DNA from: Euonymus europaeus
Lineage: Eukaryota > Streptophyta > Magnoliopsida > Celastrales > Celastraceae
DNA: 64,000 nucleotides
Direction: 5' to 3'
Assembly: GCA_963580455.1 (NCBI GenBank)
Contig: OY756958.1
Coordinates: forward strand, 23,262,501-23,326,500
This document shows, one piece after another, positions 53,387-64,000 of this stretch. The notes beneath the pieces are model-generated. The model was not told where the DNA came from, made no database searches, and worked only from the letters and a program-made list of their open reading frames with translations. Position numbers and translations under genes: made by a program. How positions within the stretch are numbered: the first letter of the stretch is position 1; each line of letters opens with the position of its first letter.

Positions 53387-55695
53387 GAGTCCCTTGTTTT
53401 CTTATCATATGCCTGTTAATAGAAAAAAAATAATCTTTTATTTGAAGTACAGATGTCTGCCACCTGACTGCTGAAAAACTTGAAAACAAACTAATCCATC
53501 TCTTATAAAAAACGGAAACATTTTGAACCTTAGAGCTGAAACTTTTAGACGGGTGTTGTGAGCTGACAGAATGTTTGACATCGAGGGAGAAACTGAGAAA
53601 GGAAGGAGATACATATTAAGCGGTGAAGAGGATAGCTCTTCGTGTAATAATTAACTTTCTGCTCATATTAAGAGTTGATCCTGTTCTCTGCAACTATGCC
53701 TACAAAGTACATAGGGACTCAATAGACCCAAAAGGTAATGGTTAGATCCCTATTCATGTTTTTGACACAGAACCTTCTGAGAAATGGAAATTGCATATGC
53801 AAGCATCCGTTAGCATTATCATGTTTGACAAAACCAATCAACATTTTTATATTAACAAAGTACTGTTAGGTATCATGTTGTTATTTTGATTCTTATAATA
53901 TTTGCAGACAGATTTTTTTTGCTGATAAAATAGTGATTGTTAATCTATCAGAATGGAAATCAGGACCATTAAGATTGCTTAAGGTCATTTATTAATTATT
54001 ATATTAATGAGAATAAGAATTTCTAAGTTATTGTCAAAAGAATTTGAGTGTAGGCAAGTATTATGTAGGTTGTCCTATCCATTCTCTAGCTTTCATCAAG
54101 TCAACTTCAGTTGGATACGTAAGATGAAACTAACTGCCACCCCCAACTGACGAAAACTGACAAACCAACAATAAAACGCCAAATACAACGATAAAACATA
54201 CTGGGAAATTTGTGAATGAAAAGCTTCCAGACACAGAGAGCCTGAAAGAACTTGTTCAAAATAACTCATTACGATTTTAATTAGCTGAAGATAAAACACC
54301 AAAAACTGATATAAATCATCATAAATATATTATGTACATCTCTCTTCTTTTTTGTGGAACCTGCATAGTGTATACTCTTCAATCTCTCATTCTTTTGATG
54401 GCAAGGTGGTATTAGTAGTAGTGGCAGTGTGTGACTCCACTAGTATTGACCATAGGACATGCACATCTTCGTAGGGACAGGATTTGACATCCTCGTACAG
54501 AATGTATATCCCTCTTCCTGTGATATTGGAAACAAACTCTAGTCAGGGCAGCACACTTTGATGATGAAATGCAGAGTAAGATGTAATATATTCATAATGT
54601 ATTGAGAACGAAAGAAACTAAAAGAAAATGGGAATGGCAAAAACAACTAGAAAGACCAGTAGGAACACACAACACTTGTACACAAACATACAGAAATGAA
54701 AAGGCTTATACTCAAATTGCAGAAATGGGTGTGAATTGAGGAGGACATACTCTTCTTTTGAGGTGAATTGAGCCTGAACCACAGCTTCTTTAATGGAGAG
54801 AGGAGGGACTGGAACCACCCCATTTTGAAAAGTGGGTATAGCTCATGCAGGTACTGAGAACTAAGAACTAAGAAGAGAGACTAAATTAAAAACTGAAGGG
54901 ATTGCTTAAACAGGTGGTGAATTTGGAAGCCAATAGTTTACATTTCCCTAGCCTTACAGACCAATCATGAAAATCACAATTTTGTTCTTGGTATAGTGTC
55001 ATTTTCGAAACCCTTTTGTTTATCTTGTATCAGAAGTAGCCATTTCAACAATCAAGCTTATTGTGTTTTTCACATTTCCAAAAGTCTCTCCCCATATTAT
55101 ATAATATAAGCCTCATTCCCCTATTCCTTCCTATTTGTTTATGGTAAAACTTTTGAAACGCTACACATTGTGGGGTTCTTTTTTGTTTTTTTTTTGGGTC
55201 TGTTCTTGTATTTTAAGTTAGAGTCTCCTAAAAGGGTCTGTGCCTCATACGTCCACCTGTCCCAGTAAGGGTGCCTTAAAAGTGTCAAGGGACATAGCTT
55301 AGTAAGCCAGAAAATTTTCTACTCGTTGTTGGATTATGCATTTGTTGACTAACCCTCTGGGTGGTAGTTATAATAATGTTATATAGTATTCTTTAGGGTA
55401 TAATATTAGTCGTTGGAGGATTTGCAATAATTTCGAAGATACAATGATGTGAGAGTGAGAGTGTCTTTATACATGTCAATAGGAGCATTCATTAAAATGA
55501 TTTCCCTTTTTGTTTTGTTTTTGTGTCTCGAAATCACGTAATAATTAAGATCAAATCTCTAATCTGGCAGACTTGGAAAGGATTATTTCACTTTCTTTTT
55601 TTGGTCCCAATTACTCCCTTCTCCTATTAAAAGGCCATTTAGTCTCATTCAGAAGATGTGGATAAAATCTTTTCAGTCAGTCACTCAAATATTTT
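53387..55695. other. Gene-free stretch after the SurE pseudogene
   Basis: No coding sequence, RNA gene or transposon end was recognised. Reading frames are short and random-looking. Confidence 0.45.
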
Positions 55696-56458
55696 GAATC
55701 TCTCACTTTGGTTACCGAAATATTTTTTGGCCTAAAGTTGGTGATATAATTTTTTTCAAACCAAAATTAGTGACTCAGGCAGGCTTTGTGTTGAGCTGGC
55801 AGTTGACCGTCTGTGGTTGTAGAGCTAGAGATAATGTCGTTTATTTTGGCACACAATATGAGGCATGTGGCAAATGGTTGTACTGTGATTTTAGAGGACC
55901 AAAAACACATTAGAACAATAACCCCACCAAAACCCTAATCTTTTTATATTCGAAAATCCCACCCCAACCATAACCCCAAACTCACTTAAAAATGGCTTAA
56001 ACATTATATCCCTTGTTCAGAATGACCTTCAAGACCCAACAAAGATACCATACACTCACATAAACGAGAAATCGTTAACACAAACCTTCAGTTGTCTGAG
56101 ATCTTCATGAAAAATGAAGGCTTCAACTTTCTAAGTATTACGATCGAAGAAAAATCACGGTGAAAATCCTTCTTGAACGATTATGCTGGTAGAGAGATGA
56201 GAGAGTATACAGAGAATGCAAAGGGTTGTTGAGATCTTGGGAGATGAGACTCTCGCCCTTTCTTTGCCACTTGTCTCGCATTTTGTACCAAAATAAACGA
56301 CATAATCTTCAACTGGGCAATCACGGATGATCGACTGCCAGCTCAACACAAAACTTGCCCAAATTTTTGGAAATTTGCTCGAGTGACCAGTTTGGGTTTA
56401 AAATCTTTTATCACCAACTTAACACAAAAAATCTTTTAGTAACTAAATTGAGAAATTG
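55696..56458. mobile_element. Long-TIR, Mutator-like non-autonomous element
   Basis: The left arm (about 55696-55870) and the reverse complement of the right arm (about 56262-56458) align over roughly 180 bp. Shared words include tttgtgttgagctggcagt, aatgtcgtttattttgg and agttggtgata. Divergence and small indels show it is old. The roughly 390-bp centre has no transposase. No convincing target-site duplication remains. Arm length suggests a MULE-derived element. Confidence 0.7.
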
Positions 56459-57471
56459 TAAAAGAAGACTTTAACCTTGAAGAGGATGTGATATTTTTCT
56501 GCAGCCCAAACTTGTTCCGCAATTCGGCCTTAATTTATGAATCCAGGCCCAATCGAAGAAGATAGCTCATCAAATATGGTCAAAAGTGAAAACTTGATGT
56601 CGGTTGCCGTGATTGGATAGGCCCAATATAGCCAATTGGAAGCCTAAACACAGTGGTGACCTTATTTATTAGCAAGTATTATAATAAAAGAAAAAAACAA
56701 TAAAACTATGGTCAAATGCCACTCCCCTTCTCTTTTTCCCTGAAATGGCAGTCGCCAGACAGTAGCAGTGTAGTAGTCCATGCCGATGATGAACTTCTCT
56801 CAATGGGATGGCCCAAAGTGCAGCCACAAGGTAGATGGGCCCATCATAAACCGATCATGTGACAGAAGCAATCATGATTCATAAGCAGGTCAATGAATCT
56901 GAACGAACACCCGCAATGGGATAAGACTTAAGACTTAAGACTCACGAATTACCACCGACTGGTAGATGTATAATTATATATCCTCCTATGTATGTATATG
57001 CATATATAAAGCTGTTTCTAACGGTTCCTAAAAACTGCAAAGATCAAATAAAAGGCCTCTTCACTTGGGCCCCTCAAAACTCCAATGTAAAATGATTCTC
57101 CGTTTGGTCACTTGCCAACTAACCATTACCTTTTACAACGTTAATTTTTTTAAAATATCCACGTCACTTCACTCCACTTTTCTTTTCTTTCCCTTTTTTC
57201 CTTTTTAGTGATGGCCAGGCTTGATAATAATGTAAAATCTCCAATATTTACTTGTTATGGGGGAATTTTAACACCTATGAGATTTAATTAAACTCTGTTT
57301 GGTTATCAGGATATTATGCGAATGCACTCTATCTTTGCCGCTGCACTAACTTCTTAAAACTGTCAAAAAAAAAAAAAGAGTTGGTTACCAATCCATCTGA
57401 CTTTATTATTTTAAGGAAAAACATGCACAACATATCTGCCTTTTTCTATTACCCTAAAATTAACCTTAATT

Positions 57472-57549
<78 letters not shown>

Positions 57550-60327
57550 TAGCTGGAGAGGAAAACAACACAAGCATTTGAATTTAAAAGTGGTAAGAAT
57601 GATTATGTTATATTATTATTATGAGATATGCAGGAATGGGTGTGAACAGTGAATATACATCACTATGAGGGAGAGGGAATCAGCTTGTTTCAAAATTTGA
57701 AAGAGAGTTTTGCTAATGGTAGGTGAGTTTTGTGAAATTAGGAGGCATTATGACTTTTATTTATACTCCACCACGAGTTAATAGAATTTTTGGTCATTGA
57801 AAGAATTCAACCGATTTACTAAGATCCTTTTCAGTCTACGAGACTAGGATGAAAATTATATTTGCTTTGTTCTCGGGAAGTGCAGGTACATGTGGATCAA
57901 ACCAAGCTGAAATTATGACAATTCAAAATGTTTAGAAATTATTGGCCAATTCTCCTATACTAGCAGGTGCCACTACAAGGAAATTCAGTTTTACCAGCGG
58001 AACTATAACTGTGCTCTTGAAAATCACAACTATGAGTGAATTATAGCTGCGGTTTGGTGAGGTTGATGCTCCATGGAAACTCAACTATTTTCAAAACGCA
58101 GTATTCAATCCCTTGAAATAGTCAATATTAGGAGGAAAAGAAATGGTTTGGCAGATATACTAGCTAAGAAGGGAGTAACTAGAGTTTCAGAATATGTGAT
58201 TTGGTCCTAGTGGAGTCTTTTTTAGCCTCAGATATTACAATGAAATAAATTATTATAAATTATTTTGGGTTTGATCATATGACATTTTTTTCTTGTTATT
58301 CGGTCAAGTAAAATGCTGATGTGACACTTTGACCACCTACCTATATTTTCACTTGTAAAATAAAATAAATAAAAAGTTATTATTTTTAAAAGTAAAAAAT
58401 GTAAACAAATCGGTGCATGACACCCTCTCAAAACTCCAACTCACCTTATCTCCCACCACCGCCCCTCCACCACCACCAAAATTAACGAAATAAAGAGATG
58501 AAAAAAATAGAATTCAAACTTGAAATGAAGCGAATTCAAGATTGCTTATTCTTCCGATAAAATGTGTTCTATCACTTTTCCAATCGGTACTGATCACATC
58601 TCTATTGGGTATTCTAAAAAACTAGGTAAATTAAGACGGAGAAAACTCAAAACTAGATCATCAAAATAGACAAAGAAGGTCAAACACCCAAAGACACTCA
58701 ATAAGATGAATCCAGGAAGTGAATTTGGAAAGAAAAAAAAATCAAGAGTTCATACTATTAAATCACGTGACTTAGTTGTCTAATGATAATCAAATCAAAT
58801 CAAATATACAGTGTGTGTGTATGTGTATATATATATATAAGAGAATCTCTTTGATATTTGAATGGAGACAAACGAAAGAAGCCTTTCACTAAATACCCAA
58901 TTCCATATCATTATTTAAATTAGCACGATAAAGCTTATAAACACTTTAGCTTTGGAGATCCCAACTTGCCAGCCTAAACTACGGCTTTGACATCTCTAAT
59001 CCCATGCATATTATATCACAGAATACGCAATCCTTTCTTCTTCTTTTTTTGATTGTTCTTTTGTCCAACAACTTCTAATTAACGACGATTATCTGCTTTT
59101 GATGTGGGAATATTTGATCACTTAATCACGTCACGCACCCTAAATCATGAGTTTTTAACCCCATTCCATCAATAATGCTTTTAATCTCACAATACGTGTT
59201 AATATCCTTAATCTATCTATCTATTTATAATCAATGATTAACTATATGTCGCATAGATTTGAGAATAAAATATATATAACCGACTTTTTGATTGGATGTA
59301 ACATTATAGATCTTTGAATTTATGGAACCAAGCTCACACGTGGAGAATGTCAGGCACATTATGCTGATCATTTTGCAAAAGTGTGGAACAAAAAGGTCTC
59401 CGCCGTAACAACAACGGAGTTCGAACTGATTAAAAACTGCGTGGGACGACAAATCTCAAGGTTTTGACCTAATTAATTGAAGTACGTGTTTTTTTGCTAT
59501 TTTTATATACTGACGTGGGACTTTGCATGTTCATTACCCATTTACGCTTATATTTTATTATGATTATATTATCAAGGTATGCCGTAGTAAACGACACCGT
59601 TTCGTCGTTTCATTTGATTAAACAATGAACATTTTTCCTTATTATTTTCTTATTCGATAGACTCGTTTGTTTTTAATTAATATATGATTAATGCAATAAA
59701 TTCAATAATCTTCATTAATAACACTCCACTTACACTTATTATTGCAATGATTTAATATCATTTATTGATAAAAATACACAATAAATAAGAATAGATTAAT
59801 AAATTAATCATTTTTATTTATTTTGAATAAAAAAGTGAACTATAATTTCAGATAAATCAAAATATAAATGCAAACCTATCAAATAATAACGCCTTGAAAG
59901 CGAGACTGGAACTAACTGGAGGGACAAAAACGGAAAGTACAATTTTATAGAAGTTAACGCCTTGTGTGGCGGTGACGTTTTCCGTTATCAGCAGTACTGC
60001 TTTTTGGACTGTCCACTGCAGAGTGTAGACGTGGAGACTCTGAAAGAGAGATTTTATAACGACGTTATGAATACGAGCCGTCAGTTTGTTATATATAGAC
60101 ACAAGCTTATTGTGTCTCGATTCAAAATTTCCATTTTCAACGTCACTCTCACTCCCTCTCCCTCTCCCTCTCCCTCACACTCTTTTATCTCTCTAGTGTA
60201 CTGCCCCCACTTGCATTTTCCCTGTCTATAAAACAGAGATAAGCACTGTTTAATGGTTGCGTGAACAGGAAGTTTGGCATATTTGTGTGTGTGTGTGTGT
60301 GTTTCTTTTACTCGAGATCACACTAAA
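56459..60327. other. Gene-free stretch upstream of the Sec14-like gene
   Basis: Contains the long (AG)n microsatellite at 57484-57546 and a short (TG)n(TA)n tract at 58809-58840. Nearest the gene (about 59850-60327) the sequence becomes pyrimidine-rich, with ctccct repeats (60150-60174) and a (GT)n tract (60285-60302), probably promoter and 5' UTR of the Sec14-like gene. No gene otherwise. Confidence 0.5.
57484..57546. repeat. (AG)n microsatellite, about 31 units
   Basis: An uninterrupted ag dinucleotide run of about 63 bp, preceded by a short (ac) run. The reading frame of alternating Arg and Glu that crosses it is not a gene. Confidence 0.97.
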
Positions 60328-62725
60328 ATGGGGAAGAAAGATCAACCACAGAAGGCCAACGAGAGAGTCGAAGAGGTCCTCCATCTCCTTCAAAAACAAG
60401 CCCCTCTCTCCGTCAAACAGGTATCATCAGATCTCGCGATCAATCACTTACTGTTCTTGATTCACTTTATACAATTATGAGTCCGTTAATATTAATTGTT
60501 GTTGTAAGTACTGCAGGAGAAGTACTGCGATTATGCTTGTGTGGAGAGGTTTTTGAGATCGAAAGGCGATAATGTGAAGAAAGCTGCGAAGCAACTACGG
60601 GCTTGTCTTTCATGGAGAGAGAGTATAGTCACTGGTACAGTACTCTGCTCTTTCTTGATTCCTTCAAAAGATTTTCGTTTCTCTATGTATGCGTCATGTT
60701 TCTTTTCCTTTTGTTTTGTCTTTCTGCTAATCTTTGAATTTTCGAGCTTTAAAGTTAACTCTCCCAGCTGTAATCGTTGGATAGGACTCACCTCATATAT
60801 TCAAATAAAAAGCAAAGAAGATTAGATGGTTAAATTTATTTATTTAATTAATTAATATTTTGAATTAATGCAGAGAACTTGATAGCTGATGAATTCTCTG
60901 CCGAGCTTGCTGAAGGCATTGCTTATGTTGCTGGCCATGATGAAGATTCCAGGCCTGTTTTGGTAATTTCAAATCCACCATCTCTCTCTTTCTCCTTGAC
61001 TCCTTGGAATGACATGCATTAATGAGTGAAGTTTTTCTCATTTTCTGTTATCACAGATTTTTAGAATCAAGCAAGATTACCAGAAGTTTCATTCGCAGAA
61101 ACTGTGAGTAATGAGCAAATCCCCAAAGCATATAGATACAGTTGTGTCTATATATATATATATATGTATGTATATGTTGAAGTAACTCGTGTTTTGAAAA
61201 AAATTCAGGTTTACTCGGCTGTTGGTATTTACATTGGAGGTGGCCATTGGAACCATGCCAAAGAGCACAGAACAGTTCGTTCTTCTCTTTGATGCAAGTA
61301 AGTCCACTTCTACTACTACGAAATGACCATAAAGTCCTAGAAGCAACATATCAAATATTCAAATTAAGTGTGTTTTTTGGTCATTTTTAGTTACTCTAAG
61401 CACGCATGAGTTTTTGGGAGTAAAAGGTGAGAGCCCCCCCCGGCAGTGACTGAGATATTCTTCAGACAATGTCTGGAGTGCCCTCTTTTGTTGCACGCTA
61501 TTGGTTAAAATCTAGGGGTATTATTGGGAACTGGAGTGGTACAGCCTCAATTCCCTCCTAGAATTTGTCAACTTCCCTGTCACTTCCTTAAATTATTTTT
61601 CTTCTCTTTTTCCTTTATTATCATCTCTGGGACTTTTTTGATTCAATTAGTGTTTAATAATGCAGGCTTTTTCAGATCAGCTTCGGCTTTTATGAATTTA
61701 CTCCTCCCAGCGTTGAAAATTGTGGCCGAATATTACCCTGGACGGCTTTACAAGGCTTTCGTCATCGATCCTCCCTCACTCTTCTCTTATATCTGGAAGG
61801 TAAATTTTGTTTAGCAATTCGCATTCAATTCAGGATGTGACTTCATTTGGACAGGATCAGTGTGCCATAAATGGCATCTGTAACATTTTTTGTACATCTT
61901 GTTTGTTTGTTTCCGATGTGAACAAGTACTGCTGACAAAGAACTGGTTCAACAGTTTTTATCGAAGTTGAATCTGTAGCTTTGTTACTGTTAGGCCGACA
62001 TAATATTAATGTTTTTTTTGTCTGTGTCTTTGTGGTTGTAGGGTGTTCGTCCGTTTGTTGAGCTATCAACGGCGACGATGGTGGTATCGTCGCTTGATTT
62101 TGAAGAATCACTGGATTTCGATGACTTCTCGTCTTACCCGCGAGCCTCGTCCCTCCGATTCGATCATTCTTCGATTAAATCGACGGCCAAGGTTGGTTCA
62201 TGCGCATCCTCTCGTTTCGCCTTCACTGTTTCGCACCACTTTGACTCCCTCAAGCCATGGTACCTCACTTTGACTGACACGTCATCAAGTCCTTCTCCAA
62301 TGGGTATGGGAGCAGCAAGTATATCCCCACTCAACGCCAGGTCTTTCTCGTTCGCATCGCCATCTGCTAGAACGCCACGTGGAAACATCAACGGTGGAAC
62401 ATACTCTAGGCTTGCAAGGACAACCCTGTTCCCTTCCACACCATTGCCTCAGCGAAGCAACGGAGTTGATGCAGTCAAACCACCTCCCCCGCGGACCCCA
62501 CGGCCGTCCTTCCTCCAATCACCGGCCATGTTTTTCAAGAAGGATTGCCACGTCAGCAGGACCGAGAAGTCTCGCGAGTCGTTCATTCCGTTCTTGAAGT
62601 TCTACAGGAAGCCCTACGATGAGATGATTTACAGGTCAAAGATGCGGCCCCCACTTGGTGGACTTATCTCCATCGTCTCCCAACATATCAGGCGTCGCCA
62701 CGTGTCTCTATCGCAACGGTTCTAA
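60328..62725 (+). CDS. Sec14-like (CRAL-TRIO) lipid-transfer protein
   Basis: Seven coding exons: 60328-60420, 60517-60634, 60874-60962, 61057-61103, 61209-61297, 61666-61799 and 62042-62725. They join in frame to 1254 nt (417 residues), all with GT-AG borders. The start [18 protein letters not shown] follows a (GT)n tract. A CRAL-TRIO N-like segment (about residues 32-75, [20 protein letters not shown] then LSWRES) precedes the lipid-binding domain (about 90-200, with [20 protein letters not shown]). Sec14 proteins exchange phosphatidylinositol and phosphatidylcholine between membranes. The last exon adds a 228-residue tail rich in Ser, Pro and Arg, ending [11 protein letters not shown]. It is probably disordered, and longer than the whole tail of minimal Sec14 proteins. 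The gene resembles At3g22410 and lies beside the WNK gene, as there (from memory). Confidence 0.92.
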
Positions 62726-63725
62726 AAACCACACCCCAGATAAAATCGAAGTACATAGGTTTCCCAATTATTATTATTAGAAGTTACAACGTTAATTATT
62801 TGTCAATCAAAGTGTCGATGACACTGTTTTTTTTTTTTTGAGAAAACCGGATGAAACCTGAGACTTCATTCCAGATAACAGTAAGCAAAAAAAAAAAAAA
62901 CACATGGTGGAGGAGAATCAACCACCACACGGAGCGAAGGATGTTGCCTAGAGAGGAAATCCTCGCGAACAATATTTAAAACAACGGAAATGATAAAGAT
63001 CTCAGTTATTTTTTATCTCAATAATATGTGTCATTCATTTATTGGATATGATTTTCAAATGATGTCTTGCTATGATGTCATCACATCCAATAAATAAATA
63101 TCACACACTATTCATATATTTTTGGGATGAAAATAACTGAAATTTCTAGTATTATTATTAATGAACAATACATAAATGAAACTCGTAAGACTTAAATGAA
63201 GAACACCATACACCAAATAACACAAGCTGATGACCGCAGGTGTAGAATCTTATCACTTCGCACAATGGCCAGCGTCGATGACATTAATGTTGCTAATAAT
63301 CAAATTAATTATTTATTAGTATCTCCAAATCATCAAATTCATGGTGTAAATATAGTAATGGTAGAGTACGTGCGAGGTGGGGTGTGAAACGGTGTGCGCC
63401 AATGTCTGATTTTGAGCTCAGTTCCCATGGGAGGAAGGTAGCGTGGTCGAAACGGCGAACATGGCATTGTAAACAAGAAAACCAAAGCGTCGAAAAATCT
63501 ATGTCTGAATTATAATTTGGTTTTTTAAATTATATATTTTTTTTGGGTCTTTCAAGTTTTTGCTACTTCTCTGGTAGGTTACAGTCTATTTACGAACATG
63601 TGATCCAGTTATACTGATGCAACATAGAAATTACGGCAATGTCAGGAATTTGAGATCACTAAAAAAAATAGTGGTGTGAGAGTTCGGTGATAGCGTCCCT
63701 AAATTTTTATGAGGTTCTTTTTATA

Positions 63726-63758
<33 letters not shown>

Positions 63759-64000
63759 GAGAAGCTCATTTTAGAGGCTCAGGCGAGCTCACAAGCAAAG
63801 ATGGATCAATGACAGAAAAATCAAAGGCTCCAAGTATTGGGCATGTTGACAGTGCCGGAGCCACCCTATAAAATAGGAGGCTCAAGTGTCCCCCCAAAAA
63901 TCAATTTTTTTTATAAATAATTATACATTAGTTTAACCCTTAAAAGTTAAAATTAAACCCATTTCATATAAATTTAGTACAAAAATAATAATTCTTAGCC
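62726..64000. other. Intergenic, downstream of the Sec14-like gene
   Basis: No gene. Two poly-T runs followed by gagaa (62828-62842 and 63742-63760) look like reversed poly-A tails of retroposed sequence, with no recognisable body. A short inverted-repeat element is listed at 63001-63141. At 63851-63900 the GC-richer text gtgccggagccaccc is probably dispersed repeat DNA cut by the window end. Confidence 0.4.
63001..63141. mobile_element. Small inverted-repeat MITE candidate
   Basis: The left arm (cagttatttt at 63003-63012 and tttattggatatgat at about 63038-63052) is matched in reverse complement by the right arm (atgtcatcacatccaataaa at about 63074-63093 and aaaataactg at 63130-63139). The interior is under 30 bp. 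No clear target-site duplication. Confidence 0.5.

Noticed and set aside
57381..57581. 66-codon frame with alternating Arg-Glu
   Set aside because: It is produced by the (AG)n microsatellite.

Overview
The window is nuclear DNA of a dicot plant. Genes are intron-rich with GT-AG introns, intergenic DNA is AT-rich and full of small transposon relics, and every recognisable protein is plant-type. The species cannot be named from sequence alone.

Layout, left to right. A cytosolic O-acetylserine (thiol) lyase (minus, 1619-4607) is divergent from an intronless plastid ferredoxin C1 gene (plus, 5573-6001). A FRIGIDA-like 4 gene (minus, 7085-10166) follows. A 4.9 kb gene-free stretch (10167-15072) holds a TIR element, a tandem repeat and a SINE. 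Next is an XS-domain gene (minus, 15073-24220) with a 5.4 kb intron. Inside that intron is a good C/D-box snoRNA candidate with its own promoter-like sequence. After a second SINE come RPS18 (minus, 26115-28253), a Mutator-like element (28380-29124), a very large PHD-finger/acetyltransferase gene of the IDM1 type (minus, 31372-38752), a Tourist-like MITE, RPS24 (minus, 40829-42592), a WNK kinase (minus, 44994-47785), a decayed SurE-type phosphatase (plus, 49800-53386), about 7 kb without genes but with a long-TIR element, and a Sec14-like lipid-transfer gene (plus, 60328-62725).

The genes are not one pathway. Their order matches what I recall of two duplicated Arabidopsis segments, around At4g14880-At4g14930 and At3g22410-At3g22460. 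The window therefore looks like an ancestral, un-fractionated version of that block, with RPS18 and RPS24 added.

Three loci do not read through. The XS gene lacks one base in a C run, RPS24 has one extra base in exon 2, and SurE has several frameshifts and stops. SurE looks like a true pseudogene; the first two could be assembly errors or real lesions. The most interesting items are the intronic snoRNA unit, two SINE copies of one family with perfect target-site duplications, a Mutator-like element that still carries a transposase zinc knuckle and a duplicated end, an 80-bp foldback element inside RPS18, and a repeat-built C-terminal tail on the PHD/acetyltransferase.
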